Source: Phoronis australis
Taxonomy: Eukaryota; Phoronida; Phoronidae
DNA: 64,000 bases
Assembly (NCBI GenBank): GCA_002633005.1
Contig: NMRA01000025.1
Span: 1,354,390-1,418,389 of the forward strand
Direction of reading: 5' to 3'
The notes below the pieces were generated by a model. The model worked only from the letters and a program-made list of their open reading frames with translations, was not told the origin of the DNA and searched no databases. This document shows positions 1 through 11,900 of this stretch, piece after piece; position 1 is the first letter of the stretch; the number at the start of each line of letters is the position of its first letter. A program made the position numbers and the translations under genes.

Positions 1-3000
1 GATTTCATTATGAATCGGGTAGAGTCCCCAGAAACCCCACCATAACNTATCTTAGGTCAGTCATTGTTTAGATTGGCCGTGATCGCGTCAGTGCCTACAA
101 TAGATTTTTGAGGCTAAGTGACACAAGCCATTCTCGGAGCTTCATTTCCACCTAATTGTCGGTCTTTTAAAAACGTTGTCAAAATAACGTCTACGTTAGA
201 CAAAAATGAGGGATAGAATAAAACCTTTAGAAATATTTTATGATGTAAAGTGACACGTCAGCATGCAAAGAAAATTAAGCACTAAGGTTTTGCATTAGAA
301 TTTTTACCAAAACGATAGTTTGGAACGTCGTGGTGAGACGCTCTTCAAACACTTTCGATATGGAGCGACCATAGCTATAATTCATTGGTCCCGAAAATTG
401 GACTTTTTCATGCAACATGTCACTGGATGTACACATCGTCTTGCTCCCGCAGTTCAGCTTTCAGGCGCAGCTGTTCAAGTTTTGTGACTGAACTTAAGAG
501 TCACACTTGATCTCAAGATCACATATGCATGAACTTTTAAATTCGTCAATTTTAAGTTCATCAAGGCAATTCGGAGTAGCAAAGAGGCTTACGAACTTTG
601 TTTACAGTACATGGTCAGATGGAACTTTTTTCGAACTACAAAAAGAATTTTTGCAATAATTTGCCTCACAATGACCCTTGGTGGAGCATGGGAGTAATTG
701 CTTGGTGAAAATAGTCGCTACAGTTGTGAGTAGACTACGTCGCAGCGACAAAGGTTGAAAAAAACGGGATACAAATTTGTATTATTTTTGAACATCTGTT
801 TTGCTGTAGCGCACTACAATTTTTACCAATACGATCGTTTGTTTAATCTCCACATTTCTTGAGTGAACTTGAAGTTATAAGTTTACTTGAGTATTCTAAA
901 TAAGTTCACGCACGAAACAATTACTTCATTGGCGGCCATTTTGCTATAGCCGTTCACATTGCTGTGATCTAGTGTGAGCGATCTCGTAACATTCACAGGA
1001 TACTGTAGAGTTACTGAACTCACCCCGATCATTTTAGTAGCATTCAACACTGGTAACTTTTTATCAAAACATTTGCCAAATACCTCAAACTTGTGCCGTT
1101 GTACAACAGATTGTAAATTTGATGTTGAGAAGTTTTTGGCCGTTTTTCAGTAGCTGTTGCTCAGTTTTTGCAAGTTCTCTCACTCGTGCCATATCATGCC
1201 AGTCCCCTGGTTTACGGCATTTCAGCTCCACATCACCATAGTGTCCCAAAAAGATGGCACGATGATCACGCAATATGTGCACGTTTTCAAGTCTAACATG
1301 ACAGGCGTATTAAGCCTTCCATTTCGCCTTGCAAACCAATATAGGGCTAATGAACCTTTAAAGGGTACGGTAATATATACCGTTGAATATTTCGTCTGAA
1401 TCACTTGAATTTACCACCAGACAACTGTGACAATTTGTCGGCATGATGGCCGCAGAGAGTTTATAAAAAAACTAGGAAATATCACACAGCACTAAAGCCA
1501 TGCAAGGATGATGCAGAACGCTGTCCGCCAACTACCTTATCGCCATCTAGTGACAAGGCGTATTTCATAACGTGGTTGTTGCTCGAAAAATGACTGAATT
1601 ATCAGATGGAACCGCGAACATCATTCGACGGGCTTCTGTAATCGTTATTCACGCGTAATAATCGAATGCGCTGTTACCGATATATACTCACCGGCTTCAA
1701 AAAGCTCAAGTATCATGGTCACGTATTATTTTGAGATCGTTTGTTTCCAGCTGAATCGGTTTGCATTGCAATTTCTTTCTTGAAGTAAGCAGAGTGAGCT
1801 ACTTCAAAAGCGCCCAATGAAAGCTTGAACTAGGAAATCTCCGGGAACAGATTTTCCTGAACCTACGTAAATTTTTTTTTCACTGTATTTTAACTAGCAA
1901 TACGTTTATACCATTGCTTTAAGATGACTGGAAACTATTATAATAGTGTTAGAACAGTCTCTCTGTAGATTCACAAAAAGCATAATTCCTTTTTATCCAG
2001 TGGACACGATATCTGACCGCCAAAAATTCACGTGAAGTCTTTATCTGGTGTTCTCCACGTTCCAGAAAGCAAACCATAAATAATTGTTCCTAGGTTAGGT
2101 AAATTCATCACATCATGCTGATAAATAAATCATCTACCCTGCCATGTCGAACAGTCGGTCCACTTGCCTATTTCGATTGCAGTTATGGTATTACAATTAC
2201 TGGTACAAAATTTCCCTAAGGTAAGAAAACAACCTCTTTGTCTCGTTCATAATGGAATTATTGGTTATTTGCATAGACTATGTAACTGGTATGCCTAGTC
2301 TATTAGACAAATTTCCCTGTTCTTCTTGAACTCAGAGCTGAGCTGTGTGTTCTTTGATTGGGCCAAAAACTATGTAGTTGGTTTTGGTCTTTGTTTTTTG
2401 ATTTTTAAAATCGACATGGTGGTGCGGTATTTTTGTTTTTAGCTGCTCAGTTTTTCAAAAACTAAAATCCACCCGAGACGAGCAAAAATGATGCGAGATT
2501 TTTTTATTCTGTCATCTCTTGGCAAATCATACGCGTTTTCGCAGCTTTTGAAAATAAAAAAACTTGACTGCAATCGATGCGCCCTGGTGTTGTTTTTTCT
2601 TTTTAGTCGGTGATCGCTGATCTCACAAAGTGAGTTGGAATACAAACCAGAACTAATTGCGCTCTTTTGATACTCTATCTTTAATGTTTCAATATTTTTA
2701 ACGTAGACGGTGACTTGTGCAATTGATTTGAAACAATTGAAATATATGAGGCCGATTTTTTGAAAGTAAAAGGCCTAATTCGGCTTTTGTGTTTTAGCCA
2801 TCTCTGATCAGGACGCCTTGTGAAAGTTTGATTTCTCTGTACTTTAATGATACAGAATTTGCATACATGCCAGCTGATATTTTTGGAAGCAAGTTGAACG
2901 CTGTCACAATACCTCAGTTTGTAAAACTCGTAGCGTACGTTCGTGTCACGTTCGAACAATCCAAAAGCTCGCCTGTCGCAATTATTCAAGAAATCTTGTG

Positions 3001-3239
3001 AAATTGGTTTGGCAAATTGCAGATAACTGTTTTGTCAGTGTATCTGGACATTGTGTTGACATCGTCAAAGTTGTATGTGTGTCTAATTAGCGCCATCCTA
3101 TGGACCAGTCCACACAAAACTTGGCAGCAAAGGCAGTGTGATCACGTGTATCGCTTGTAATGCATGGCGTTGTCTCGCAAATACTTGCTGGATCTTAATG
3201 CGTGTTCAAAAGTGACATTACCGACGAGAAAAGTGATTC

Positions 3240-3316
3240 TTTTGAGATCAGCCTCAGCTCGGATTCGAACCTGCAACCTCCTGATTTGCAGCCTGTCGGA
3301 CCTTAACCGTACTTGA
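3240..3316 (-). repeat. tRNA-derived SINE-like fragment
   Basis: Read on the minus strand, this contains a good RNA polymerase III B box, GGTTCGAATCC (3261-3271). It is preceded by an anticodon-arm-like CTGCAAATC and an A-box-like GGTTAAGG. The order resembles the 3' two thirds of a serine-type tRNA, but the acceptor and anticodon stems do not pair well, so it is not a working tRNA gene. The likely reading is the head of a tRNA-derived SINE or a decayed tRNA pseudogene. Confidence 0.5.
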
Positions 3317-3378
3317 TGAATGACAAAATAACACTGTGGAAGAGTCATCGGCCTTGTTTCAAGCGAATGTCTGTCAAT

Positions 3379-3523
3379 TTGTAATAAAATCTCAAAAACA
3401 CAACGGATTTTGTTGCTTTATAGCTTTGGTCAAAGACATTAGCTTCAAGGTGTCTATCCCTTTCAACAATATTCCCAAAAATGCCTTTTTAGGCCCTAAC
3501 ACCGACAATGTCCTTTAAACGCA
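3379..3523. repeat. Dispersed repeat copy 1 (AAAAATGCGTTTTT / GTCCCTTTAA type)
   Basis: This shares an ordered set of short blocks with 24097-24228 and, more weakly, with 29150-29265: a run like 'aataaaatc-caaaa-cac-cggatttt', then 'aagg-gtc-atcccttt', then 'cccaaaaatgc-ttttt', ending near 'gtcctttaa'. The order is preserved in the three places while the sequence has diverged, which fits an old interspersed repeat. No coding potential is evident. Confidence 0.5.
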
Positions 3524-6078
3524 GCACAGGTGATGATAATTATGTACTCGCAGCTTTCAAAATGCTAACAAAAGCAAAACAATGAAACTCTTTGTGTTTG
3601 TAGGGCCATAGTTAATCGTGCTTCCACACATCCTTCTTCGCGCAGTTTATAGCGGGGCCTCGAATTTCATTTACGTGAAATTAATTAACGAAATTCTATA
3701 CATTGTTTGCCAATCAGCCCGAGGCTAAAGCTCAATAATGTACACGTTGAATTTGAAGCTGAAAAAAGTCTTGCATAATTTGCTCCTGGCAACGGCGCGG
3801 TAATAGCATCGCCTTAGGGTGGCACTTAGTGAAAACAATAACGAACTCTTAAAGGACTAAACACCTGACATCGTCATGGAATTAGGCTCTTTGGGCCTTA
3901 GCCGCGAGCAAAAGAATGATCGTACGTCTGTCCACTAAAGGCAACACTCGCTTTAGACCACCATCGGGCTGAAGACTAGGAAAAGTGATCGTCTGTCTTT
4001 TCGTGTCATGAAGTCACGTGCTTGAGAGAAAGGGAAGTGACGTGGCCTTTGTGTATTGTTAGAAAGTAGGTTCAACAATCGATTTTTTTAGTGTACTGGG
4101 TTTGTGCTTAATAGTTTCGAAATTTAAATGACTTTTCTCAAGTCATAGATTCGTTTCTTCACTTTGTTGAACCAATTTTTCGTTTGTTTTATCTGATTTT
4201 TGGAGAAAGTAGAGGCCTGACTGGTTTTATTTTTCATAACTATTAATGTATGACAACTACTGAAGTGTGTGAACTTTATATTTTTAAAACATTGGATTTT
4301 GGACACATATTCAGCAAAAAGTAGAAGATAGAAAACACACCTCTGGTGTGCATTAAACACTGACACACCAACTTCATTCTCAGAATGTTAGAGCCTGTCT
4401 TAAATAGGCCATGTCTCAATAAATTGTGAATATGCGAATGAAGTACTTTTTTACAAACAACAACGGGTCTTCCATGTGTCAGAAACCATTTGAGAACCAG
4501 TTACCATTTCAATCTCTCGAAAGTCTGCTTTTGCGATACTATTTTTATGTAAATGAGTATGGTAATATTTTATCGTTATCCTAATGAAACAAGGTACAGA
4601 TTTTATTATTTGTTTATTTTACTATTGAATAACGCTTACGTACTATTTGGAATTATTAGATTTTAGATGTTAATACTTGTTTTTAATTGTACCAGTTGTG
4701 ATGTTTTCTTTAAAACCGTAATTTATTTATAAATTGTTTCTTTTCCTGATTTTACTTGTAAACGCAGTTCTCCAGCAAGTCACCAGGTGGCGCTTGATAC
4801 AAATTTGAATATTCACGGTCTTATGAGACATAGCAACTTTGACGTTTCGATGAAATGGAGACGCTCGGAAACGGGCAACTTTGGCACCAAAACTGGTGAA
4901 TACTTATTTACATATAGGTTACGTGACTTGCCAACACATGCATTGAAGGCGACACCGTCCAGGGGATCCCTAGTATATAACAAATGGTTTCGACTTTCGT
5001 TCGGTTCCCGCTCAATCCGCTGGGTCAAACATCTTTAGAATGTTGTGAAAACTACCCTATTGTGACTACACCCTTACGAATTAGCAAAGTTTGAGATATT
5101 CCATAAAGTAAGATCATGATTAAAAGTTTCCAAGACAATTAACGAGATATACGACATGTAATAAAGCAAGCCACGTGACAGCTAGCGCATGTTCCCTACC
5201 CAAGATTTTTAGAAAAGTTCTTTCCAGCATTCTAAAAGAATTGTCAAAATTTGATTAATGTCTTGCCAAAATTTGAAAACATTTGACACGGTACTAAAAC
5301 ATTAGCTTCGTCCCCTCACCGCCAGGAGGATAAATTAGCAAGAATTAATGAACACGTCTCGTATGGCTTGGGAAACCCGGCCGCGTTTGATAGTCGAAGA
5401 GTTTTCCACCGTTCCACCAATCGTTACCCGGTTTTTTTACTAATTTAATTATCGACTGGGTCTTATCCGCTCTCCATTGCTCCACCATTGCAGTTGGTTT
5501 AGTTACCACCGCGCCAGCATAGGTGGCGCTCGTTTTTTTTTGAAGCGGGCAGAAAGTGTAGGCACGATTATAAAAAATGCTGGCACGATTTTTAGAGAAT
5601 CTCTCGAGATTCATAGAAAATCTTGGAAATACTGAATTTATTGTTGTCTTGAGTTGGAAATACGGTCTTGATTTTCGTCAATTTAGCATGCCATACCCAC
5701 TGGCCTCGAGGTATAAATGAACCAATGTTTTTATGGAGTGAATTCTCAGCATGGAGTTCTTTGATGTGGAGGTTGGATCTCTTTATTACTGACTGAATCC
5801 TGGTGACTGTCTCGCAGTTGTACATCTGATGATGATGATGGGTGAAATGCATATAAACGTTGTTTATTCACAATGCACATCAGCGTCGCTTTTACTGTTT
5901 TCAATTTTTGACGGTTTTTGTTCAAGAGATGAGAAATCAAAAATAAGCCCTTGTTGTTGCTTATCCTCAAACTGAAGAAGCTTGCTCGCTCCTTTTCATT
6001 TCAACTTTAAGGCAAGTGTGTGTAATTACCCAAATATCTACAGAACTCAGTAAAAGTACATAGTATACATGCATGTAT

Positions 6079-6307
6079 TTTACAATGTTACGTTTATTTG
6101 TATTAAGGCCTCTGGCCCAAAGTACAATACAAAAATAAAGTGGCACATTTGCACACTCAGTCAACCCATGTAAGAGTTGTTCTTTTCTTTAAGGGCAGAA
6201 TACACATATTTAATAACATATATATCTGAATAAGGTAGCAATCGTATACTTAATTTTTGTTTATTGTACTTTGGCCCAGAGGCCTTTAATACAAATACAT
6301 GTATTTT
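6079..6307. repeat. Inverted repeat (MITE-like or stem-loop)
   Basis: The left arm near 6095-6137 contains tattaaggcctctggcccaa. The right arm near 6253-6293 contains its near-perfect reverse complement, ttggcccagaggcctttaat. The matches extend into aagtacaata and tttgtatt on either side. The arms are separated by about 115 bp of AT-rich DNA, giving a hairpin-capable unit of about 230 bp. No coding frame lies inside. Confidence 0.7.
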
Positions 6308-7084
6308 CTGAAAATAGAATCCCTGTAACTTAGGTTTTTAACTTTTTATCAGTCTGCCATTAATCAAGGGTCGCGTGGTCATGTCTTTTTTGTAAAATTT
6401 GGCAAAAAGAGAAGATACATTGATAGCAAAACCACGGTATCAATTACATGATCAAATTTCATTTGATATACAGTGGGAATGCTAGAGATGAAGTATCCGT
6501 TGGCTTTATTCACCTTCTTGAATGAATAAAGCAAAGTATCAGAAAGTTTCATATGAATCCTATCAGCCGTTCCTGAGATACGATGTTCCAAATTAAGCCC
6601 CCATTTGGACAGTTTTCTAGGGTCCTACATAACTTTGAAACTGAAAATTGAAATCGTTGCCTTTGTCAGAACTTCTCCCGGTCCTCTGGTGAGGGTCTAT
6701 TAGAGTAGACTGATATTCTAAAATTAAATAGTATGTCAAAAATTGGTGGGTAGGTTAGGACAAGTGATTGCTCGTAATTGCTCACCAAACTTTTACACAT
6801 TTTTCTTTTCGTACAACAAGTGCGCAAGAACCCATTGCAGTGTTCTATGAAATTATTCTGCCAAATCCTTTCTCTTTGTTACATTTTCTGATGTCGAACA
6901 TGCGGTTAAACAATGGTAAACCAACTCGAGTCCGTTGCCTTAGGCGAAATGGAATTAAAATTGTCGCAGGTTGTGTTTTCAATAGAGATTTGAAGCCTAC
7001 TTCTCATTGGTTGCATACTATAAATAAAGGCATATTGTAAGGTCAGGAGGATTTAAATCGTAGACCGTCTGCGACCAATAACAG

Positions 7085-7400
7085 TTATGGTGGCAGTGAC
7101 AACGATGATGACAGCGGGTGGACGATGGAGACGGTGATTGTTATGACGAAGATTAAGATGATTATGGTGATGACGATGATGATGGCGGGTGATAGTGATG
7201 ATAGGTGATCATCACTGATAATGCCGACGATGATGATGGGTGATGGTGATGACGACCATGATGATGGGTGATGGTGATGACGAATTAGGGGATGATGGGT
7301 GTTGGTGATGACGACAATACCGATGAGTGACAACGAAGATGATGGTGATGATCCTGGAGACGATGATGTTTGGCGATGGTGATGAAGACGATGAATTAAA
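7085..7400. repeat. GAT-rich imperfect microsatellite
   Basis: This is a run of imperfect GATGAT / GGTGATGAC trinucleotides over about 300 bp. The opposite strand stays open as a serine-, isoleucine- and histidine-rich frame only because (ATC)n lacks stop codons. I treat it as simple-sequence DNA and not as a gene. Confidence 0.85.
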
Positions 7401-8681
7401 TAAATAGATGTGATAATTGTTATAAAATCGTCAATAATGACTACAATTATGGTAACGACAGGGCTGAAGAATGAGTTACTAAAGAGATAGTGATAGCAAC
7501 AGGACAACGTCATCGTGTTCTGAAATTCAAAAATTATAAAAAAACATTGCTATACAAAGGCAACGCATTGTTCACTTCGGTTTCCTCTTGTGGGGGATAA
7601 CCGAATTTTCTCTACACCACCAGTGTGCGTTAATCAAAACCAAAAATCTTTTTTGTTATCGAAACATGTCGTGAAAAAAACTTGGGTCCTGAAACGTCGG
7701 AAGTGAGTCAGAATAACTTGACATGGTTTTAATTCGGCACCCTTCGCACACAAGACGATAATATGCGCAGGTTTTGTTAGTCATTTATAGCCCGCGGGTA
7801 CTTTTACCGCTAACAGTTGATTGTGTATAATTCCGCGAACTACAAATGTCGGCTATGCACGAAAGCGCGTTCAGTTTGTTCAGCTTGGCGCTCTGGTTCG
7901 GTAGTTGGCTCACAGCCATACAAGTCTATTGTGCAATTAGTTCGATTTTGTTTTCACAGCATCTATCGCAGGGAACCAAATCCTCCATCTCGCCTATAGA
8001 ACCATTGTTTTGCAACGACGATGCCCCCAGGTTTCGCTCAGAGGTAAAGCTTGAGTAATTATTTTGCCGTCTCTTTTACCGAATGTTTAGGGGATATTTT
8101 TTGTCGGAACACGTGTTGAGGAGACGCGGGCGTTTCGTACTGAGGGAACTATACCCGATACAAAGAGATTGTTGTACATTTGTCCTCGAGTCGACAACAT
8201 GCCTTACTAGTGGCAACTCGATCCTTGTGCACCAGAGTGAGAAATTCGAGTTCTTCAACAGATTACAAATGAAATGGTGTCGAGTAAAACCCTTGATAAA
8301 GGAAATAGAGACAATTTCAATTCTGGGTTTTGTCATATCGTAGCTATTGTTTTGTCTGGACAGATGGCGAAGCAATTGATCTATTGATTTAATGCTCTGC
8401 AGACGTTTTCAGACACTCTGGTCAACGACACCTATTCAGACACTGTCATTTATTGACCATATTCATGTTTACGTTTCAGTAACGGTACCTTTTACTAGAC
8501 TAGAGCAAATACAATTTAAGTACGCGTTTGAAAAATTATGTTTATTTTTGTCATGGACTTCTATTTAACTCCATGTTTTTTTGCAAATTGTTACATACAA
8601 ATGTATATAGTTTTACTGTTGCTGTGCAATTGTAGAACTTGGTATGATAGATGTTTCAGCTAACCTGTCAATTTTTTTCAG

Positions 8682-8915
8682 AATGACTTCCCGAACGTCA
8701 CCACTGCCCGCGTCTCAGTCGCCTAGCATGTCGCCTGCTTCAGCCAACGGTCTCTCAACCAACACAAGCACGTCTGTTCAGTTGTTCGTGCGTCAACAGC
8801 TCAACGCGCCAATATCTGGGGTACCTTATCCCGCAACCCCCACACGATACACGGCCCCAGTCCATATTGATGTCGGCGGCAGCATCTACACGTCTTCGCT
8901 CGAAACGCTGACCAA
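8682..8915 (+). CDS. KCTD15: KCTD-like gene, first coding exon
   Basis: The acceptor 'atttttttcag' ends at 8681 and the donor GTAAGT starts at 8916. The start ATG is at 8683. The exon encodes the low-complexity N-terminus and the first BTB strand, [17 protein letters not shown]. It ends in phase 2 and joins 24346 cleanly. Because the ATG sits one base into an internal exon, an untranslated upstream exon is expected. Confidence 0.93.
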
Positions 8916-11900
8916 GTAAGTTTAGACGTGTGGTGACATTGAAATTTTCATGTGGATGATGAACAGGTTAGGTCTGAGTGCGCGAAAGATTAAAAATTAT
9001 CACTCTCCGCAGTCGCAGGTTTGTTGGTGACTATTAGCGCAGGACGTTAGCTGAACACAACGTCAATTGACTTGTTGAGGAAAACTTCGTTATCTGCGAA
9101 CGGTATGTGGTATTTCCATGACGCTGTTGCAAATGATCCTAAACAAATAAAATCGTACGAAAATCCAGTCTTGACTCCGTGTAGGACTCAGGAGGTATTT
9201 TCTTCATGTACAAAATCGAACAGTGTACAGTGGGAAATATAAAATTATGACGCAGTGAAAATTGTACACTTAGTAGATTAAAAGTCAGTAGATGAAAGTA
9301 GGTAATGACCGTTTCTCGACTGACCCGTGGTGACCATCATCATCCACCATCAATTGACCGCCTGAGCATTCTTTTTGCTCAAATTTCCAAGAACACAAGA
9401 ACATTTTTGCTGGTAATATAGCTTCAAACTTCCCAGTGACTTGGGAAGGTCGCACATTGTTATTGGATAAAAACACGATCTTGATACTCATTAACTAGTT
9501 ATGCGCACGAGATGCTTTATGGTAGTTTTAAGAAAATCTATTCTTTCTGTAAATTTCTAATTTTAAACATTTTTGAAAGATGTTATTTTTGTAAATTTTA
9601 CATTCTCTGTGTTCATATTCATTCATTCAAGCATCTGTAATCTAAGATCAACAACTAAATTACTTATAGGAAACGGTTGACGCGATCACTCAAGACTAAT
9701 CGTTTCCTTTTCAGCAAAAGTTAGCACTTGAATCATCAGTCATTGAATTGGGGATGATATTTATGGAATTACCTAGATAATCAGACTGTTTTTGCTACAT
9801 GCCAAGTGTTATTCGGCAAACATTCATTGTTCATATTCAAGTCTTAACTCTTAGTTCAATACGGTACCGCTAAGTACAGAAGTTAGTAAACGCTTGTGTG
9901 TACCTGACAATTACAGGGTAAGATGTTGAAAACAAATCTTAATTCAGGTTTCGTAGGGATATCAAGGCCATTGCTTGATGATCCATTGCCTTCTGTTAAT
10001 TGAAATCTGGATCAGTCGTTCAACATTTCTCTTGGCAGTTCCGCCTGACCAAAGCATTTTATAAATTGCACTTCGCGTCGCTAATGGACAGCGATGGCTC
10101 ACGGCTACTAAATAATGGAAATATTTGCAGATTCGAGCACAAAACCACGACTTGCCCCAGGCTATTTGAATAATGGGGATTATTATCACCGCAGGGAATT
10201 GCGGTTATTTGCTAATGCGGACCGTAGTGACACCTTCAGGGATCGCCTCAAGGATGTTTCAATTCGCAGCAGACGTACAGAAGTACACCGGCTCCTCAGG
10301 TTCACGCGTGTTCGCTCAGATGTAGTTCATTATCAATGTTCGTAAACAAAAAAAGTTGCACAATTCTCATCTAACAGGCATTGCACTATGCTCCTATTAC
10401 TAATTAAGTGAAGTTATTCTCACAGTACACAGCTTAATTACTAGCCGCTCCACTGTACAGAGAGATAAAGTTAGATTTGTCTTGTTAGGACATATGAATA
10501 CTGTTCTTTATTTCAAGATTGTCTTATTGTAGGAATCATCCACGAGTCAGTAGACTTTTAATGAGCAAAAATTATTTTCGGTTGCAGCTAAATGTTAAAG
10601 TGATGATCTTTTGTTAAACTAAAAAAACTCTAGGAGTGACTGGTCCTAGAGTCACTGTCTTTTGATTAAACGTAGGGTCTAAGAATTTACAGACTCCGAA
10701 AGAGTTGTTCAACTACCATTGGAGCCTCTTTATCGCCGTCTTCATCGTCATCTTCATCGTCACTCTTTCCGTCATCGTTGTCTCGAATGCCTCGTCTTCA
10801 GCTAGTACTAGCTGCGCGATCATGATCGTCATTTTTCCCACAACCTATCATCAGGCAGAGATTCACGTGACTTTGAAGTGAACCTCTAGTCGTAACATAC
10901 ACTTGAGTCGATTTTGTGTAAAATTCATTTTACAGTTAAAACAGCAGAACAGTTGCTTTGAAACGACAGGTGGTCTTTCCTTGGGCTCTCGTTGAAGATG
11001 TGCCCCCGGGAAATGTCTGAGCAGAGCACTGGATTAGACTCCCACGGTCTAAATATCACTTTTATTTCAAGCTCCCTTTCGTTCTCTGAGTGAAGCACTT
11101 AACTGGTAAATCACGTGCATCACGTGAGCCTGTGTTTCCATCTCATGCAGTTTCCAGCCCAAAACAAAATTAAAACTTGGTCATTGGTCACAACAAATCC
11201 ATCTCGAAATGCTCCTGATTTTGATAGGACTTTCTCGGTGCTACCGCGAAAAAGGTCTGTACAAGCCAAAAATAGTTTCAGTCAGGGGCTGGCTATCCCT
11301 CTTAACATTTGTCTGTTTCATAATTCAGTAGCAAGTTCAGTATTCATCGCTTTCAATTGATTGTTTTTGAAAATGATCACGGCCAGGAAACTGGCATGTT
11401 TGATGAGCACATTTCTTTCTACACTCCACCTCAAACAGTAGTTGAAAAGGAAGCGTAGTTTCACTGCTGGAAATTTACTCACTTTCGGCTTCACTTTCGT
11501 TACGCGTTTCATCATTTATGCCCAGCGTCCCATTTGTGGGGCACTAGAAATTGTGAAAAATACTCAAAATGTGGAGAATTAAAACACTTGACCAATTTTT
11601 ATTTCAGAAGTCGCAGAATTCATTCTTTCAAAACATGAAGTATAAAATTGAATTTGGGATTGCCATTATGTTTCCTTGTGGTGAGACCGCCGAAGTGGTT
11701 GAATTAATTATTGTTGTTGTTTGGTTGGCAAAATTCATTAATGGCCTAAACCATAGAAAAGGTAACAGTTTGAAAACGAGGCCGTGCGATTGGCATGGCA
11801 TGCGCATGTATGTAATTGAGCTAGCACAGGAAATATTGGCCAGAAGTTGACCAATTAATTTGCGTACACGTACAGGGCTCCCTCTTTTGAGACCCACTTT

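Larger units (their letters stand above)
1..8681. other. Region upstream of the KCTD-like coding exons, no coding gene recognised
   Basis: I see no exon with recognisable protein similarity in this stretch on either strand. Open frames are short (under 145 codons), and the longest is an artefact of a GAT repeat. The KCTD-like coding sequence opens one base after a splice acceptor at 8680-8681, so at least one 5' untranslated exon and the promoter should lie upstream, perhaps here, but I cannot place them. A tRNA-like SINE piece, an inverted repeat near 6.1-6.3 kb and the microsatellite at 7.1-7.4 kb are listed separately. Confidence 0.5.

Noticed and set aside
3240-3316. Functional tRNA-Ser gene
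   Set aside because: B box is good but the acceptor and anticodon stems do not pair and the 5' half is poor, so only a SINE or pseudogene is claimed.
7085-7513. 142-codon minus-strand frame rich in Ser, Ile and His
   Set aside because: It is the translation of an ATC/GAT microsatellite, with no domain or splice context.
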